From Clostridiaceae bacterium (GTDB lineage: Bacteria; Bacillota; Clostridia; DSM-8532), in assembly GCA_012728095.1 (NCBI GenBank), contig JAAYFU010000020.1, positions 1-60,494 of the forward strand: 60,494 bases of DNA, read 5' to 3'. The position numbers were made by a program, and so were the translations under genes. Below, in pieces: positions 8,102-16,381 of this stretch (within the stretch, counting starts at the first letter, position 1; each line of letters opens with the position of its first letter). The notes under the pieces were generated by a model. It was given only the letters and a program-made list of their open reading frames with translations, ran no database searches and was not told the origin of the DNA.

Positions 8102-8590
8102 ATGAAATTTACACCTAAATTCTTAATTCAGGCTGCATTGTTGGCCTCAATATATGCAGCGCTTACTGTCGTATTAGGTTCTTTTGGTTACGGACCGGTG
8201 CAGTTTCGAGTTTCAGAAGCTTTAACAGTGCTTCCCGCTGTTATGCCCGCAGCTATACCGGGTTTATTTATCGGATGTATACTGGCAAACTGGTTAGGCG
8301 GTTTTGGTATGATAGATATTGTCTTTGGAAGTTTAGCAACTCTGCTGGCCGCCCTGTCAACGTATTTTTTAAGAAAACACCGTTTCTTGCTTCCGCTTCC
8401 TCCTGTATTATTCAATGCGGTTATTGTAGGAACTTATGTTTATTTGCTTTATGATAACAGTTATTCAATAGTGCTTACAATGCTTTTTATAGGGGTATCC
8501 GAATTGATAATATGTTATGGCTTAGGTTTGCCGCTTTTATCATTTATTAAGGAAAACAGAGTCTTGAATAAAATTTTGGAAACCGATTAG
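8102..8590 (+). CDS. queT: QueT-family queuosine-precursor ECF transporter substrate-binding protein
   Basis: This 162-residue integral membrane protein has about five or six hydrophobic segments. It shows the QueT/DUF988 signature VQFRVSEALTVLP near residues 32-44 and GLFIGCILANWLGG near 59-72. QueT is the S component of an energy-coupling factor transporter thought to import preQ1 or related precursors for queuosine modification of tRNA. The energising EcfA/EcfT module is not here, as expected for group II ECF systems that share it. The ATG follows AAGGAGCGAT. A promoter and a preQ1-type leader lie upstream, so expression should fall when preQ1 is plentiful. No que biosynthesis genes are in the window. 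Confidence 0.9.
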   Translation: MKFTPKFLIQAALLASIYAALTVVLGSFGYGPVQFRVSEALTVLPAVMPAAIPGLFIGCILANWLGGFGMIDIVFGSLATLLAALSTYFLRKHRFLLPLPPVLFNAVIVGTYVYLLYDNSYSIVLTMLFIGVSELIICYGLGLPLLSFIKENRVLNKILETD

Positions 8591-8688
8591 TCCGGTTGAT
8601 ATTGCATTTCATTTAAACAACTGTTTTTTTTATTTTTATGGTGGTAAATATTTTTATCCCATTTTTATTACATTTTAAGGAGCGACTA

Positions 8689-9781
8689 ATGAGACTAGTA
8701 ACTTTAGATCAGATTACCGGTTCAGAAGTACTTGGGAAAGCTATCTATGATTCAGAAGGAAGAAGATTGCTAAATTCTGGAGTTTCATTAAGGCCCACCA
8801 TTGTTCAAAAACTATATGAAAAAGGAATTTCCTGTGTTTATATTAATGATGAGATTTCTGATGGAATAGAGATTAACAGTCTCCTGTGCGAAGAAACCAA
8901 AACTCATGCAAAAATTATTGTTCGGGAAGAAATGCAGAGACTGTCCAAAAAAAGTACAATGGACTGTTCCAGGCTTAGTGGGGTAGTCGATAGAATTCTT
9001 GATGAAATCCTGTCAAAAAAAAAACAGATTGATAAATGTTAAAGACATTCGCTTGCAGGATGAGCAAACATTCGCCCATTGCGTAAATGTTTGCGTTATG
9101 TCTATTGCACTGGCATCCAAGCTTTCACTTACTGTTTCAAAAATTAAAAGCATTGCTTTGGGCGCTTTGCTTCATGATATCGGAAAAGTACTGCTTTCTC
9201 CGACACTTCTTCACAAAAAAGGCAAGCTTACAGATTCCGAAATTGAGGAAATAAGAAAACATCCATTAATCGGTTATAACCTGTTGAAAGATAACCCTGA
9301 TACTTCTGCCACTACAAAAGTATCAGTCCTTATGCATCATGAACATTTTAACGGGAATGGATATCCCATGAAACTTACCGGTGAGAAAATTCATTATTCT
9401 GCGCGAATTCTTTCGGTTTGCAATGAGTTTGACAGCATTGTAAATGACCAGAATAACCAGAATGTATTACATACGACAGATGCCGTTGAATACCTTATAG
9501 GCGCGTCGGGGCATGTTTTTGACAAATCGATTGTGGACGAATTCATTAAAATGATTCCTATTTACAACGAAGGCAGTTTAGTGCTACTAAGCAACGGAAT
9601 TATTGCAATTGTGGTCAAAAATGATCCTGTTAACCTGACCCGTCCCGTTGTCAGAGCGCTATATAACACAAAGACAAGCTCAAAATACTCAAGAACGGAA
9701 ATTATTGACTTAAGAACAGATTTATCAATTAAAATCTTACGGGAAATAAAAACAAATATTAACGAATTATTAAGAGGATGA
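8689..9781 (+). pseudogene. HD-GYP domain protein split by a frameshift at an A10 tract
   Basis: The first frame starts with ATG at 8689 (AAGGAGCG upstream) and gives MRLVTLDQITGSEVLGKAIY, the DUF3391-like N-terminal part of clostridial HD-GYP proteins, then stops at 9042. The second frame carries the HD-GYP domain: FAHCVNVCVMS, ALLHDIGKVLL, HPLIGYNLL, HHEHFNGNGYP. The frames meet at ten A residues (9015-9024); nine would join them as LSKKNRLINVKDIRLQDE, the expected linker, giving about 363 residues. The intact protein would be a cyclic-di-GMP phosphodiesterase-like enzyme. The break could be a sequencing or assembly indel, a real mutation, or RNA polymerase slippage on the A-tract. Every HD-GYP catalytic residue is preserved, which argues against long decay. 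Confidence 0.85.
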
Positions 9782-9852
9782 TGGATTTATCAAGGCGGGT
9801 AAAAGGTTTTTTATCGAGATAAGCCGGTTTGCCCCGTCAGCCGGTTGTCATA

Positions 9853-9908
9853 TAAAAAACGGGTACAAGGTTTCTCTTTGCTTTGAAGAATCCTGCACCC
9901 GGTTTTTC
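9853..9908. terminator. long imperfect bidirectional terminator between convergent genes
   Basis: AAAAAACGGGTACAAGG on the left pairs imperfectly with CCTGCACCCGGTTTTT on the right around a loop of about 25 nt. T-runs on both strands suit termination of the HD-GYP gene and of the oxidoreductase operon. Confidence 0.6.
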
Positions 9909-9929
9909 AAATTCTCACTCACTCTTTAA

Positions 9930-10463
9930 TTAATATTCCATACCTGCTTTTAAGACTTCCATTTCTTCCGGTATCATTGAGTGCCTTTTTTCAGGCAAAA
10001 TACCATACAGCGCTTTTTCAAAGTTTTCTGGCTTCACGCAGCCTGTTTCCTTGATAAGCTTCCCCAAAAGATAAATATTGGAATAGGTTTTATTGCCGCG
10101 CTCACTTGCCAAATGAGTCGCAGGTATTTCAAAAACTTTTATATCGGTTCTTTTCACCTTTTTATGTACCAATGAACTATCTGTAATGATTATACCGTTG
10201 GGTTTAACCCAGCTTTCGAATTTCTCTAGTGATGGGTTATTCATAACGATAAGCGCGTTACAGGAATTTAAAACCGGGGAAGCAATTTCCCGTTCCGATA
10301 TAACAACCATACAGTTGGCAGTGCCGCCTCTCATTTCCGGTCCGTATGAAGGCAGGAAGGACACTTGTTTGTCTTCCAGCATTCCGGCATAAGCCAACAG
10401 TCTTCCTGCAGATAAAATACCCTGACCACCAAATCCTGCGATAATAATTTCATTAGGAAACAT
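9930..10463 (-). CDS. 2-oxoacid:ferredoxin oxidoreductase, gamma subunit
   Basis: This 177-residue protein opens with NEIIIAGFGGQGILSAGRLLAYA, the glycine-rich signature of the gamma domain of pyruvate/2-oxoacid:ferredoxin oxidoreductases, and contains MRGGTANCMVVIS, also typical. Gamma contributes to the CoA-binding and assembly part of the complex. It is the last gene of the four-subunit operon: its ATG sits 3 nt after the beta-subunit stop, and its ribosome binding site GGAGGT overlaps the end of that gene. With the other three genes it forms a full heterotetrameric enzyme set. Confidence 0.93.
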   Translation of the reverse strand: MFPNEIIIAGFGGQGILSAGRLLAYAGMLEDKQVSFLPSYGPEMRGGTANCMVVISEREIASPVLNSCNALIVMNNPSLEKFESWVKPNGIIITDSSLVHKKVKRTDIKVFEIPATHLASERGNKTYSNIYLLGKLIKETGCVKPENFEKALYGILPEKRHSMIPEEMEVLKAGMEY

Positions 10464-10466
10464 AGA

Positions 10467-11213
10467 CTAAACCTCCAAATCTGCGCCGACAAAAACGCCA
10501 AGCGGATAATGCGGAATCATTTCATTTTCAACACGTTTCATGGCTTCAACAGGACTGAGTCCCCAGTTTGTTGGACAGGTGGACAGAATCTCTACCAATG
10601 AAAAACCTTTGCCGGCCATTTGCACTTTAAATGCCTTTTTTACGGCCGCTTTAGCTTTTCTTATATTTTTTATGTCATGAAGGGATACTCTTTCTATGTA
10701 AGCGGGCCCTTCCAAGGTTGCCAGCATTTCACATACTCTTATCGGAAATCCGTTGTATTTTGCGTCTCTGCCGTATGGAGTCGTGGTAGTAATCTGTCCC
10801 AAAAGAGTCGTGGGCGCCATCTGGCCTGAAGTCATACCGTATATTGTGTTATTAATAAATATTACCGTGATATTCTCCGATCTGGCGGCAGCATGGATTA
10901 TTTCTGCTGTTCCTATGGCAGCAAGATCTCCGTCGCCCTGATATGTAAATACTATATTATCAGGTAAACTCCTCTTTACTCCTGTAGCTACAGCAGGTGC
11001 GCGCCCGTGAGCAGCCTGGATCATATCGCAATTGAAGTAAAGGTAATTGTTATAGGCACAACCAACCGGAGAAATTCCGATGGTTTTACCTTCAATATCA
11101 AGTTCATCTATGGCTTCTGCCACAAGTCTATGGGCGATTCCATGCGTACATCCGGGGCAATAATGCAGTGGCACATCACATAATGCATTTGGGGCTTTAA
11201 ATACAATTGCCAT
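10467..11213 (-). CDS. 2-oxoacid:ferredoxin oxidoreductase, beta (TPP-binding) subunit
   Basis: This 248-residue protein has the TPP and Mg2+ binding motif GDGDLAAIGTAEIIHAA near residue 89 and NNTIYGMTSGQMAPTT near 120, as in KorB/VorA-type subunits. Cysteines in YCPGCTHG near residue 20 and in GISPVGCAY are in the usual positions for a beta subunit that binds a proximal cluster. It decarboxylates the 2-oxoacid and passes electrons to the ferredoxin-like subunit. The spacer to the alpha gene is 35 nt. Length and sequence suit the short-beta family that includes 2-oxoglutarate and branched-chain 2-oxoacid enzymes rather than pyruvate synthase. Substrate choice cannot be fixed from sequence alone. 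Confidence 0.93.
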   Translation of the reverse strand: MAIVFKAPNALCDVPLHYCPGCTHGIAHRLVAEAIDELDIEGKTIGISPVGCAYNNYLYFNCDMIQAAHGRAPAVATGVKRSLPDNIVFTYQGDGDLAAIGTAEIIHAAARSENITVIFINNTIYGMTSGQMAPTTLLGQITTTTPYGRDAKYNGFPIRVCEMLATLEGPAYIERVSLHDIKNIRKAKAAVKKAFKVQMAGKGFSLVEILSTCPTNWGLSPVEAMKRVENEMIPHYPLGVFVGADLEV

Positions 11214-11248
11214 TTTAGTTCTCCTCTCTAATAGAAGTTTTCACAGTC

Positions 11249-12313
11249 CTACCTGTGTTTTTCTTTTATTTCCATAACCTTTGTCATGATATTATTTACT
11301 GTTGGAATCATCCCGCCCATTCTTCCGGTGAAGTATACGGGTTTTCTACCGTTTATTGTGAGCCTTACATCATCAACCATTTGTCCGGAACTCATTTCAA
11401 CTGTTAAGAAGGCTTTGGGAATATCTATAACCTTCTCAATAGCGTCAACAGGGAATGGGAATAATGTAATCGGCCTGATAAGCCCTAACCTTATACCCTG
11501 CTCTGCGGCTTCCTTAATAACCCCTTTACAGATACGGGAAACAGTGCCATATGCCACAAGGATTATTTCAGCATCTTCGCAATTGTACAATTCATAGCGT
11601 TGTTCTTTTTCGCTTATCAGCTTATATTTATTCTGCAAACCAATATTCCATTGTTCCAGAACAGCGGGATCAAGATGGATTGAAGTTATCATATTATGTT
11701 CACGTTTGTTGCCGTGTCCGGTTGTTGCCCAGGATTTATCGTAATGTTCTATTATTTCTTCATCACGGAAGTTAACAACCTCCATCATTTGCCCCAGAAC
11801 ACCGTCTCCCAGGATCATCGTCATAATACGATAACGATCGGATATATTAAATGCATCAACTGTCAATTCATACATTTCCTGAATACTGGCAGGTGCAAGA
11901 ACCACCATATGGTAATCACCATGTCCGCCACCTTTGGTGGCCTGAAAATAATCACTCTGGGAAGGCTGAATTCCTCCTAACCCAGGACCGCCCCGCATAA
12001 TATTTACAACAACCGCTGGTAATTGAGCGCCTGCTATGTATGAAATACCTTCCTGTTTTAAGCTGATTCCGGGGCTTGAAGATGATGTCAATACACGTTT
12101 TCCTGTACTTGCGGCTCCATAAACCATGTTTATGGCAGCAACTTCACTTTCGGCCTGTACAAAGACTCCGCCTATTTTAGGCAATTTTTTGGCCATATAA
12201 TGCATAATCTCTGTCTGTGGTGTAATGGGATAACCGAAATAATGTCTGCATCCTGCACGAATAGCAGCTTCCGCAATGACTTCATTTCCTTTCATTAATA
12301 GCTTTTGACCCAT
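11249..12313 (-). CDS. vorB: 2-oxoacid:ferredoxin oxidoreductase, alpha subunit, VorB type
   Basis: This 354-residue protein starts MGQKLLMKGNEVIAEAAIRA and contains FGYPITPQTEIMHYMA, with SSSSPGISLKQEGISYIAGA and IMRGGPGLGGIQPSQSDY, the core of alpha subunits annotated VorB (3-methyl-2-oxobutanoate:ferredoxin oxidoreductase). VorB-type enzymes turn branched-chain 2-oxoacids from valine, leucine and isoleucine into acyl-CoA while reducing ferredoxin, and can run in reverse. Gene order ferredoxin-alpha-beta-gamma is the common clostridial operon. 2-oxoglutarate (KorA) is the main alternative substrate. The start ATG follows GGAGG 7-8 nt upstream, 15 nt after the ferredoxin stop. Confidence 0.88.
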   Translation of the reverse strand: MGQKLLMKGNEVIAEAAIRAGCRHYFGYPITPQTEIMHYMAKKLPKIGGVFVQAESEVAAINMVYGAASTGKRVLTSSSSPGISLKQEGISYIAGAQLPAVVVNIMRGGPGLGGIQPSQSDYFQATKGGGHGDYHMVVLAPASIQEMYELTVDAFNISDRYRIMTMILGDGVLGQMMEVVNFRDEEIIEHYDKSWATTGHGNKREHNMITSIHLDPAVLEQWNIGLQNKYKLISEKEQRYELYNCEDAEIILVAYGTVSRICKGVIKEAAEQGIRLGLIRPITLFPFPVDAIEKVIDIPKAFLTVEMSSGQMVDDVRLTINGRKPVYFTGRMGGMIPTVNNIMTKVMEIKEKHR

Positions 12314-12328
12314 GGCGCTCCTCCTTTT

Positions 12329-12535
12329 CTACTTCTCTACCGTAATAACGCAATCGGGGCAAATAGTAGCGCAGAAAGCACAACCTATACATTTATCCAT
12401 CTCGACCACTTCGGCCGGGAAATAGCCCTTTGCATTAATTCTATCGTGATTCTCAACAATTATTTTCTTAGGACAGACTTCAATGCATAATCCGCAGCCT
12501 TTGCATCGATCTTCCCTGAAAGTTACTTTAGCCAT
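12329..12535 (-). CDS. 2[4Fe-4S] ferredoxin-like delta subunit of the 2-oxoacid oxidoreductase
   Basis: This 68-residue protein has two cluster motifs, CKGCGLCIEVCPKK near residues 11-24 and CIGCAFCATICPDC near 49-62, each of the form CxxCxxCxxxCP. Its position as the first gene of the operon, 15 nt before vorB, identifies it as the delta subunit that carries electrons from the TPP centre to free ferredoxin. The ATG at 12535 has AAGGAGT about 6 nt upstream. A TTGACA element lies about 80 nt further upstream. Confidence 0.95.
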   Translation of the reverse strand: MAKVTFREDRCKGCGLCIEVCPKKIIVENHDRINAKGYFPAEVVEMDKCIGCAFCATICPDCVITVEK

Positions 12536-12596
12536 ATTTTGTTACTCCTTTATAACCAAATATAATGAAACTATTTAAAAACCACTATTAGTTTAG

Positions 12597-12623
12597 TTTA
12601 TAGCTTAATTCGTACCTTGTCAA
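12597..12623 (-). promoter_or_regulatory. candidate promoter of the 2-oxoacid oxidoreductase operon
   Basis: Minus-strand TTGACA (12618-12623) is followed by TATAAA (12597-12602) after 15 nt; TAAACT at 17 nt spacing is the alternative -10. The start would lie about 55 nt before the ferredoxin ATG. Confidence 0.5.
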
Positions 12624-12660
12624 TAAAACAGTTTAACACTTTATCGTAATGCATCGATAT

Positions 12661-12697
12661 CTAACGAAAAAAGATGCCGGAGAAAATCTCCGGCATC
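12661..12697 (-). terminator. strong intrinsic terminator of the small Zn-ribbon gene
   Basis: GATGCCGGAGA-AAA-TCTCCGGCATC (12673-12697) is a perfect 11-bp stem, followed on the minus strand by TTTTTTCG. It ends transcripts from 12802-13065 before the oxidoreductase promoter. Confidence 0.9.
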
Positions 12698-12705
12698 AAG
12701 CAAAG

Positions 12706-12765
12706 CCAATCAAACTGGGGGGGGAATGATTGGTTACTTACCTATGAATAGTCCATTCATGGTAA
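12706..12765 (-). other. two extra 3'-UTR hairpins flanking a G8 tract
   Basis: Between the Zn-ribbon stop and its terminator lie TTACCTATGAAT/ATTCATGGTAA (12738-12765, one bulge) and CCAATCA/TGATTGG (12706-12733). The loop of the second holds eight G residues on the plus strand (C8 in the transcript). Together with the terminator they make three stacked hairpins in a short 3' UTR. Confidence 0.6.
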
Positions 12766-12801
12766 TTAAATTTTACTATATAAATTAGTTTTTGTATATT
12801 A

Positions 12802-13065
12802 TTATTTTGGTTGGCATAAAATACACTTCATAACATCTTCGTTATAGTGTTCGTCACATACCCAACCACCGCACTGATGACAACGGTTAAAATAAATTCT
12901 AGCTTTATTCCATGCTTCTTTGAAAGCCTGCTCCTCAACTTGAAAATCACATAAATCGATTGTTATGTTTTTATGCCCCACGCTGCAGTAAAACGTATAC
13001 CGTACCCTATCGTTTATATGAAATATATCATATTTTGGATATGTTTTTTTTGTGTTTGTTTCCAT
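12802..13065 (-). CDS. small zinc-ribbon-like protein of unknown function
   Basis: This 87-residue soluble protein ends in CHQCGGWVCDEHYNEDVMKCILC in broken form: CHQC near residue 62, then C, H and a final CILC, enough ligands for one or two zinc sites. The N-terminal half is a beta-rich basic/aromatic segment (YTFYCSVGHKNITIDLCDF). The family occurs in clostridia as a hypothetical protein, and I do not know its job. The ATG follows AAAGGT with a rather long spacer. It is alone on its transcript and ends in an unusually structured 3' UTR and strong terminator. A nucleic-acid-binding or metal-sensing role would be a guess. Confidence 0.7.
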   Translation of the reverse strand: METNTKKTYPKYDIFHINDRVRYTFYCSVGHKNITIDLCDFQVEEQAFKEAWNKARIYFNRCHQCGGWVCDEHYNEDVMKCILCQPK

Positions 13066-13213
13066 AAGGCATTTTTACCTTTCAGATTAAAATTCGCTAA
13101 GTGTTATTCCGGTTTCGATATTAAAAGTATGATAATAATGTCTAAAAAAGAGCTGTCATGTTTTTTTGTCTCATTAATTGTATTTTTATTATATTATATA
13201 TTGTTGTAAAAGT

Positions 13214-13232
13214 AATCACCCCAGGGGTGATT
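13214..13232. promoter_or_regulatory. perfect 19-nt palindrome, candidate operator
   Basis: AATCACCCCAGGGGTGATT has 9-bp arms around one central base. It lies in a 404-nt gene-free stretch between the Zn-ribbon gene and the LuxR-type regulator, about 240 nt before the regulator start. It lacks a T-run, so a protein-binding site is more likely than a terminator. The rest of the stretch (13066-13469) is AT-rich and holds nothing else I can name. Confidence 0.5.
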
Positions 13233-13469
13233 CGTGAAAAAAAATATGAATTCTTTTTTGAAAAAGGGTACTTTCCAGGGACCAAGCAATTGTTTCAAAA
13301 ACATCATGAATGGGAATATATATAAATATAGAATTCTGATTAATAAAAAAACTAATGAAAGCTTATTACAATGTACAATGAATATAATTCTCATATTTAT
13401 CAGATTTTTAGATATTTATGATTTTATGGTAAAAACTGTTTCTTATTTAAATCCCACGTAAAGAGTTAG

Positions 13470-15133
13470 ATGAGGTGGATCCATCTGAATACAAAAAATT
13501 CTTCACCAAAAAAACATAATTTAATAGGATGGTTTACTGGATTTATCAATAAAGAAAGGTCATTACAACAACGCTATCTCATTCATATTTTTATTTTTTC
13601 GATAATCATGCTGACATCCGTTTTCATTATTCTTTTAGTTTCCGCGTATTCAGCCTGAAAAATAACAAAACGATAAACCTGTTTGAAAATGAGCTTAAAC
13701 ACGTAGCAAGCAACATCAATAAGGATTTTAACACTATATCCGCTAAAAGTATAAACCTCGCCGAAATTTTGAATGAAAGTATTGAAAAAAGACTAAATGA
13801 AGAAAATATATCAATCAGTGATCTAAAAAAAGAACCGGAAATCTGTAACGAACTTCTGGATTCATTATGCAAAACATTAATTATAGCCCTGTTAAATACA
13901 AAAAGCAGTGGAATATTTATTATTCTGGACAGTACTATAAATCCCAGTCTTCCATCCTCGGATTCTTCAAAAGCAGGTTTATATATATGTAACATGGAGC
14001 CTAATATGACTGAACTGGAAACTCCCAGCTTTCATATGCTCCGTGGACCGTTAAATATAGCGAAAAACAATATTATCCTAATCCACCCGCATTGGAAGAT
14101 GGAATTTGATATAAATAAAGAGAGTTTTTTCACAAAAACCATGGAAACGGTAAGAAATAATGCTGAAAAACCTTTATCCAGGCTTTATTACTGGTATACC
14201 GACAACTCATTGTACAATAACGACAACAAGGTAATGCTCTGTATTGCTCCGCTGATAGCCACGGACGGGACGATATATGGTGTTTGTGGTTTTGAAGTCA
14301 GTTTATTGCTTTTCAAATTATCATACATTCCTGACATACCCATTTCAGACGCTGTTTTTACTATGTTGTCGAAGGTAGAGAATAATGCGTTTAATCTAAA
14401 CTTATCATTCATTTCAGCAAAGTATCCTTCCCTTATAACTGGTAAGTTTTCCGATACCATGACGTCTTGTCAAAAAAAACCGAAATCTCTTGTTAAGTAT
14501 TTATGTAATTCCGGCCAATTCATAGGGCTTCATGAAAAAATTGCGCTTTACGCTGATGATTCTCCATACAAAGATGAAGAATGGGTCGTAAGTGTTATGA
14601 GCCCGGCGGATGATTACGAAAGAGTAGTTTCTAATATTAACCGGAGAGTCTTTTTTTTCTTATTGGTATTGCTGCTAATATCAATTGAAGGATCTTTCTG
14701 GTCCAGTAAATTTTATCTTAAACCTATTACCGAAACCATAAACAAAATGAAACAGATAAAACCTTCAGAAATAGAAAAGACAAATATAGTTGAAATAGAT
14801 GACCTTTTGGAGTTTCTTTCAAAACAAGACAGGGACAAGGAAACAAAAGCCCAAAAAAATAATCCCCCGGTCGCTGATATCCAGAATATTAATATGTTTA
14901 AAGAATTTCTGAATAACATCCGGACCTTATCCCCAGCCGAACGAGCCGTATTTGACTTATACATGGAAGGTTATACCGCAAAAGAAATTGCCGAAAAACT
15001 ATATCTGAGTATTAATACCATAAAAACCCATAACAAGAGGATATATGAAAAAATGAACGTATCATCCCGAAATGAGCTTATGGTATACTTTAAAATGATG
15101 AAGGAAATCAATTTAAACGAACAAGAACATTAA
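13470..15133 (+). pseudogene. membrane-anchored LuxR-family regulator with a frameshift in TM1
   Basis: Frame 1 (13470-13658) gives a basic N-terminus and a transmembrane helix (IHIFIFSIIMLTSVFIILLV), then stops. The next frame is open from the codons for VFSLKNNKTINLFENELK (about 13648) to 15133. It encodes a probable extracellular sensor region of about 280 residues, a second membrane helix (RRVFFFLLVLLLISIEGSFW), a cytoplasmic linker, and a C-terminal LuxR-type HTH: LSPAERAVFDLYMEGYTAKEI, with LSINTIKTHNKRIYEKMNVSS. One extra T in the CTTTTAG run (13631-13636) would join the frames as a protein of about 550 residues. A TTG at 13769 could start a shorter form, but it has no ribosome binding site and would lose TM1. 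The ligand is unknown. It overlaps the convergent P-loop gene by 4 nt. Confidence 0.8.
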
Positions 15134-15807
15134 AAAGGCAATAACAGGTTCTTTCGTAAAACTATCAACGGATGATTTATTTTACCTTCCATCTGTTTTT
15201 CCATCCCCTCCATCACCGATGTCGCAAAAATGGGTATACCGGTCTTTTTTTCTATTTCCCGGGAAAGTTCCAAGCCGTACATAATATCATCCGCGGTAGT
15301 TTCTTCAAGATAGTGGGTATTATTGATTATTCCGGTAATTTTCAGCCTGGAAGCCGCTTCAATTTCATATATATATGTAAGGGTCTCCTCAGGATTTATT
15401 GTCATAGGCCTGGCCCGGTTCAGCACAAAAAACATATCGTATTCATTCTGACTGATTTCGTGGCAGAATCGACCCAAAATCGTAGCTCCGTCCTCGTCTC
15501 CGCCTACGTCCAGGACTACGCGCCGGGTATTATGCTTGAGAGCTACCGATATTTCAGGGCCAACAACCGGTATATCTACATTCGTATTGGCAAACATAGG
15601 CGCAACAACCTTTATCCCTCGACTTTCCAGGGCAATTTTTGCATCAAAACTTCTGAAATACGGATTCACAATATCCATGTCAGCCAAAACTACATCGTCA
15701 AATATTTCTTTCAACAAGAAAGCCGTATTAACGGAAATTTCTGATTTTCCGCTTCCGTAATGACCGCAGAAAATATTAATCCTCTTTTTGAAAACCGCTT
15801 TTTCCAT
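15130..15807 (-). CDS. MinD/ParA/CobQ-like P-loop ATPase
   Basis: This 225-residue protein has a deviant Walker A, CGHYGSGKSEIS, near residue 14, and ADMDIVNPYFRS near 42, with switch II around VVLDVGGDEDG near 98. It belongs to the SIMIBI class of nucleotide-binding proteins. Clostridial relatives are often encoded close to 2-oxoacid:ferredoxin oxidoreductase genes, and one operon of that type lies 3 kb away here, but the function is unknown. A TTG start 5 codons earlier is possible; the ATG at 15805-15807 has GAAGGTT and begins just past the fumarase-type stop. It probably hydrolyses ATP as a molecular switch or in cofactor loading. Confidence 0.85.
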   Translation of the reverse strand: MEKAVFKKRINIFCGHYGSGKSEISVNTAFLLKEIFDDVVLADMDIVNPYFRSFDAKIALESRGIKVVAPMFANTNVDIPVVGPEISVALKHNTRRVVLDVGGDEDGATILGRFCHEISQNEYDMFFVLNRARPMTINPEETLTYIYEIEAASRLKITGIINNTHYLEETTADDIMYGLELSREIEKKTGIPIFATSVMEGMEKQMEGKINHPLIVLRKNLLLPF

Positions 15808-15811
15808 AGAT

Positions 15812-16369
15812 TTAACCTTCAATCCTGTACATTTTTTGTCCTTCTATGTATCTGTCCCTTCCATTGCTATCAATAATCACAACACAAGGAAGATTTTCAA
15901 CCTCTATTCTCCGTATGGCCTCTGTTTCCAGGTCTTCAAACGCTATTAACTCTTGTTTTTTGATACAGGAAGATATTAATGCGCCTGCCCCTCCGATTGC
16001 TCCAAAATAAACCGCTTTATGGGTTTTAATCGCTTCTTTCACATTATTGTCTCTCAGGCCTTTGCCTATCATACCCTTTAGTCCTAATTCAATCAGTTTC
16101 GGAGCATATGCATCCATCCTCCCGCTTGTAGTAGGCCCTGCGGAACCTATTACTCTGCCCTCTTTCGCGGGACAAGGGCCAACATAATAGATAATTTGTC
16201 CTCTAATATCAAACGGAAGAGGCTCTCCTTTTTCCAGCATGGCTATCATACGTTTATGGGCAGCATCACGGCCTGTATATATGACACCTGATATAAGAAC
16301 CTCATCTCCGGCATTTAGTTTTGCAATTACCTCTTCGGTTAACGGAGTGGTTATATTAATTCTTGCCAT
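15812..16369 (-). CDS. Fe-S hydro-lyase (fumarase/tartrate dehydratase) beta subunit
   Basis: This 185-residue protein matches the beta domain of class I fumarases and L-tartrate dehydratases: INITTPLTEEVIAKLNAGDEV at the start, ISGVIYTGRDAAHKRM near residue 28, YVGPCPAKEGRVIGSAGPTTSGRMD near 63-86 and GMIGKG near 99. The beta subunit supplies catalytic and substrate-binding residues to the [4Fe-4S] alpha subunit. The alpha gene normally lies directly upstream, but here the upstream neighbour, 12 nt away, is trmN6. No alpha subunit is visible in the window. The call is firm for the family; fumarate versus another hydroxyacid is open. Confidence 0.9.
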   Translation of the reverse strand: MARINITTPLTEEVIAKLNAGDEVLISGVIYTGRDAAHKRMIAMLEKGEPLPFDIRGQIIYYVGPCPAKEGRVIGSAGPTTSGRMDAYAPKLIELGLKGMIGKGLRDNNVKEAIKTHKAVYFGAIGGAGALISSCIKKQELIAFEDLETEAIRRIEVENLPCVVIIDSNGRDRYIEGQKMYRIEG

Positions 16370-16381
16370 CTGTAACCAACC

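Noticed and set aside
13769-15133. LuxR-type regulator starting at the internal TTG
   Set aside because: There is no ribosome binding site, and the upstream codons in the same frame read as a sensible continuation from TM1.
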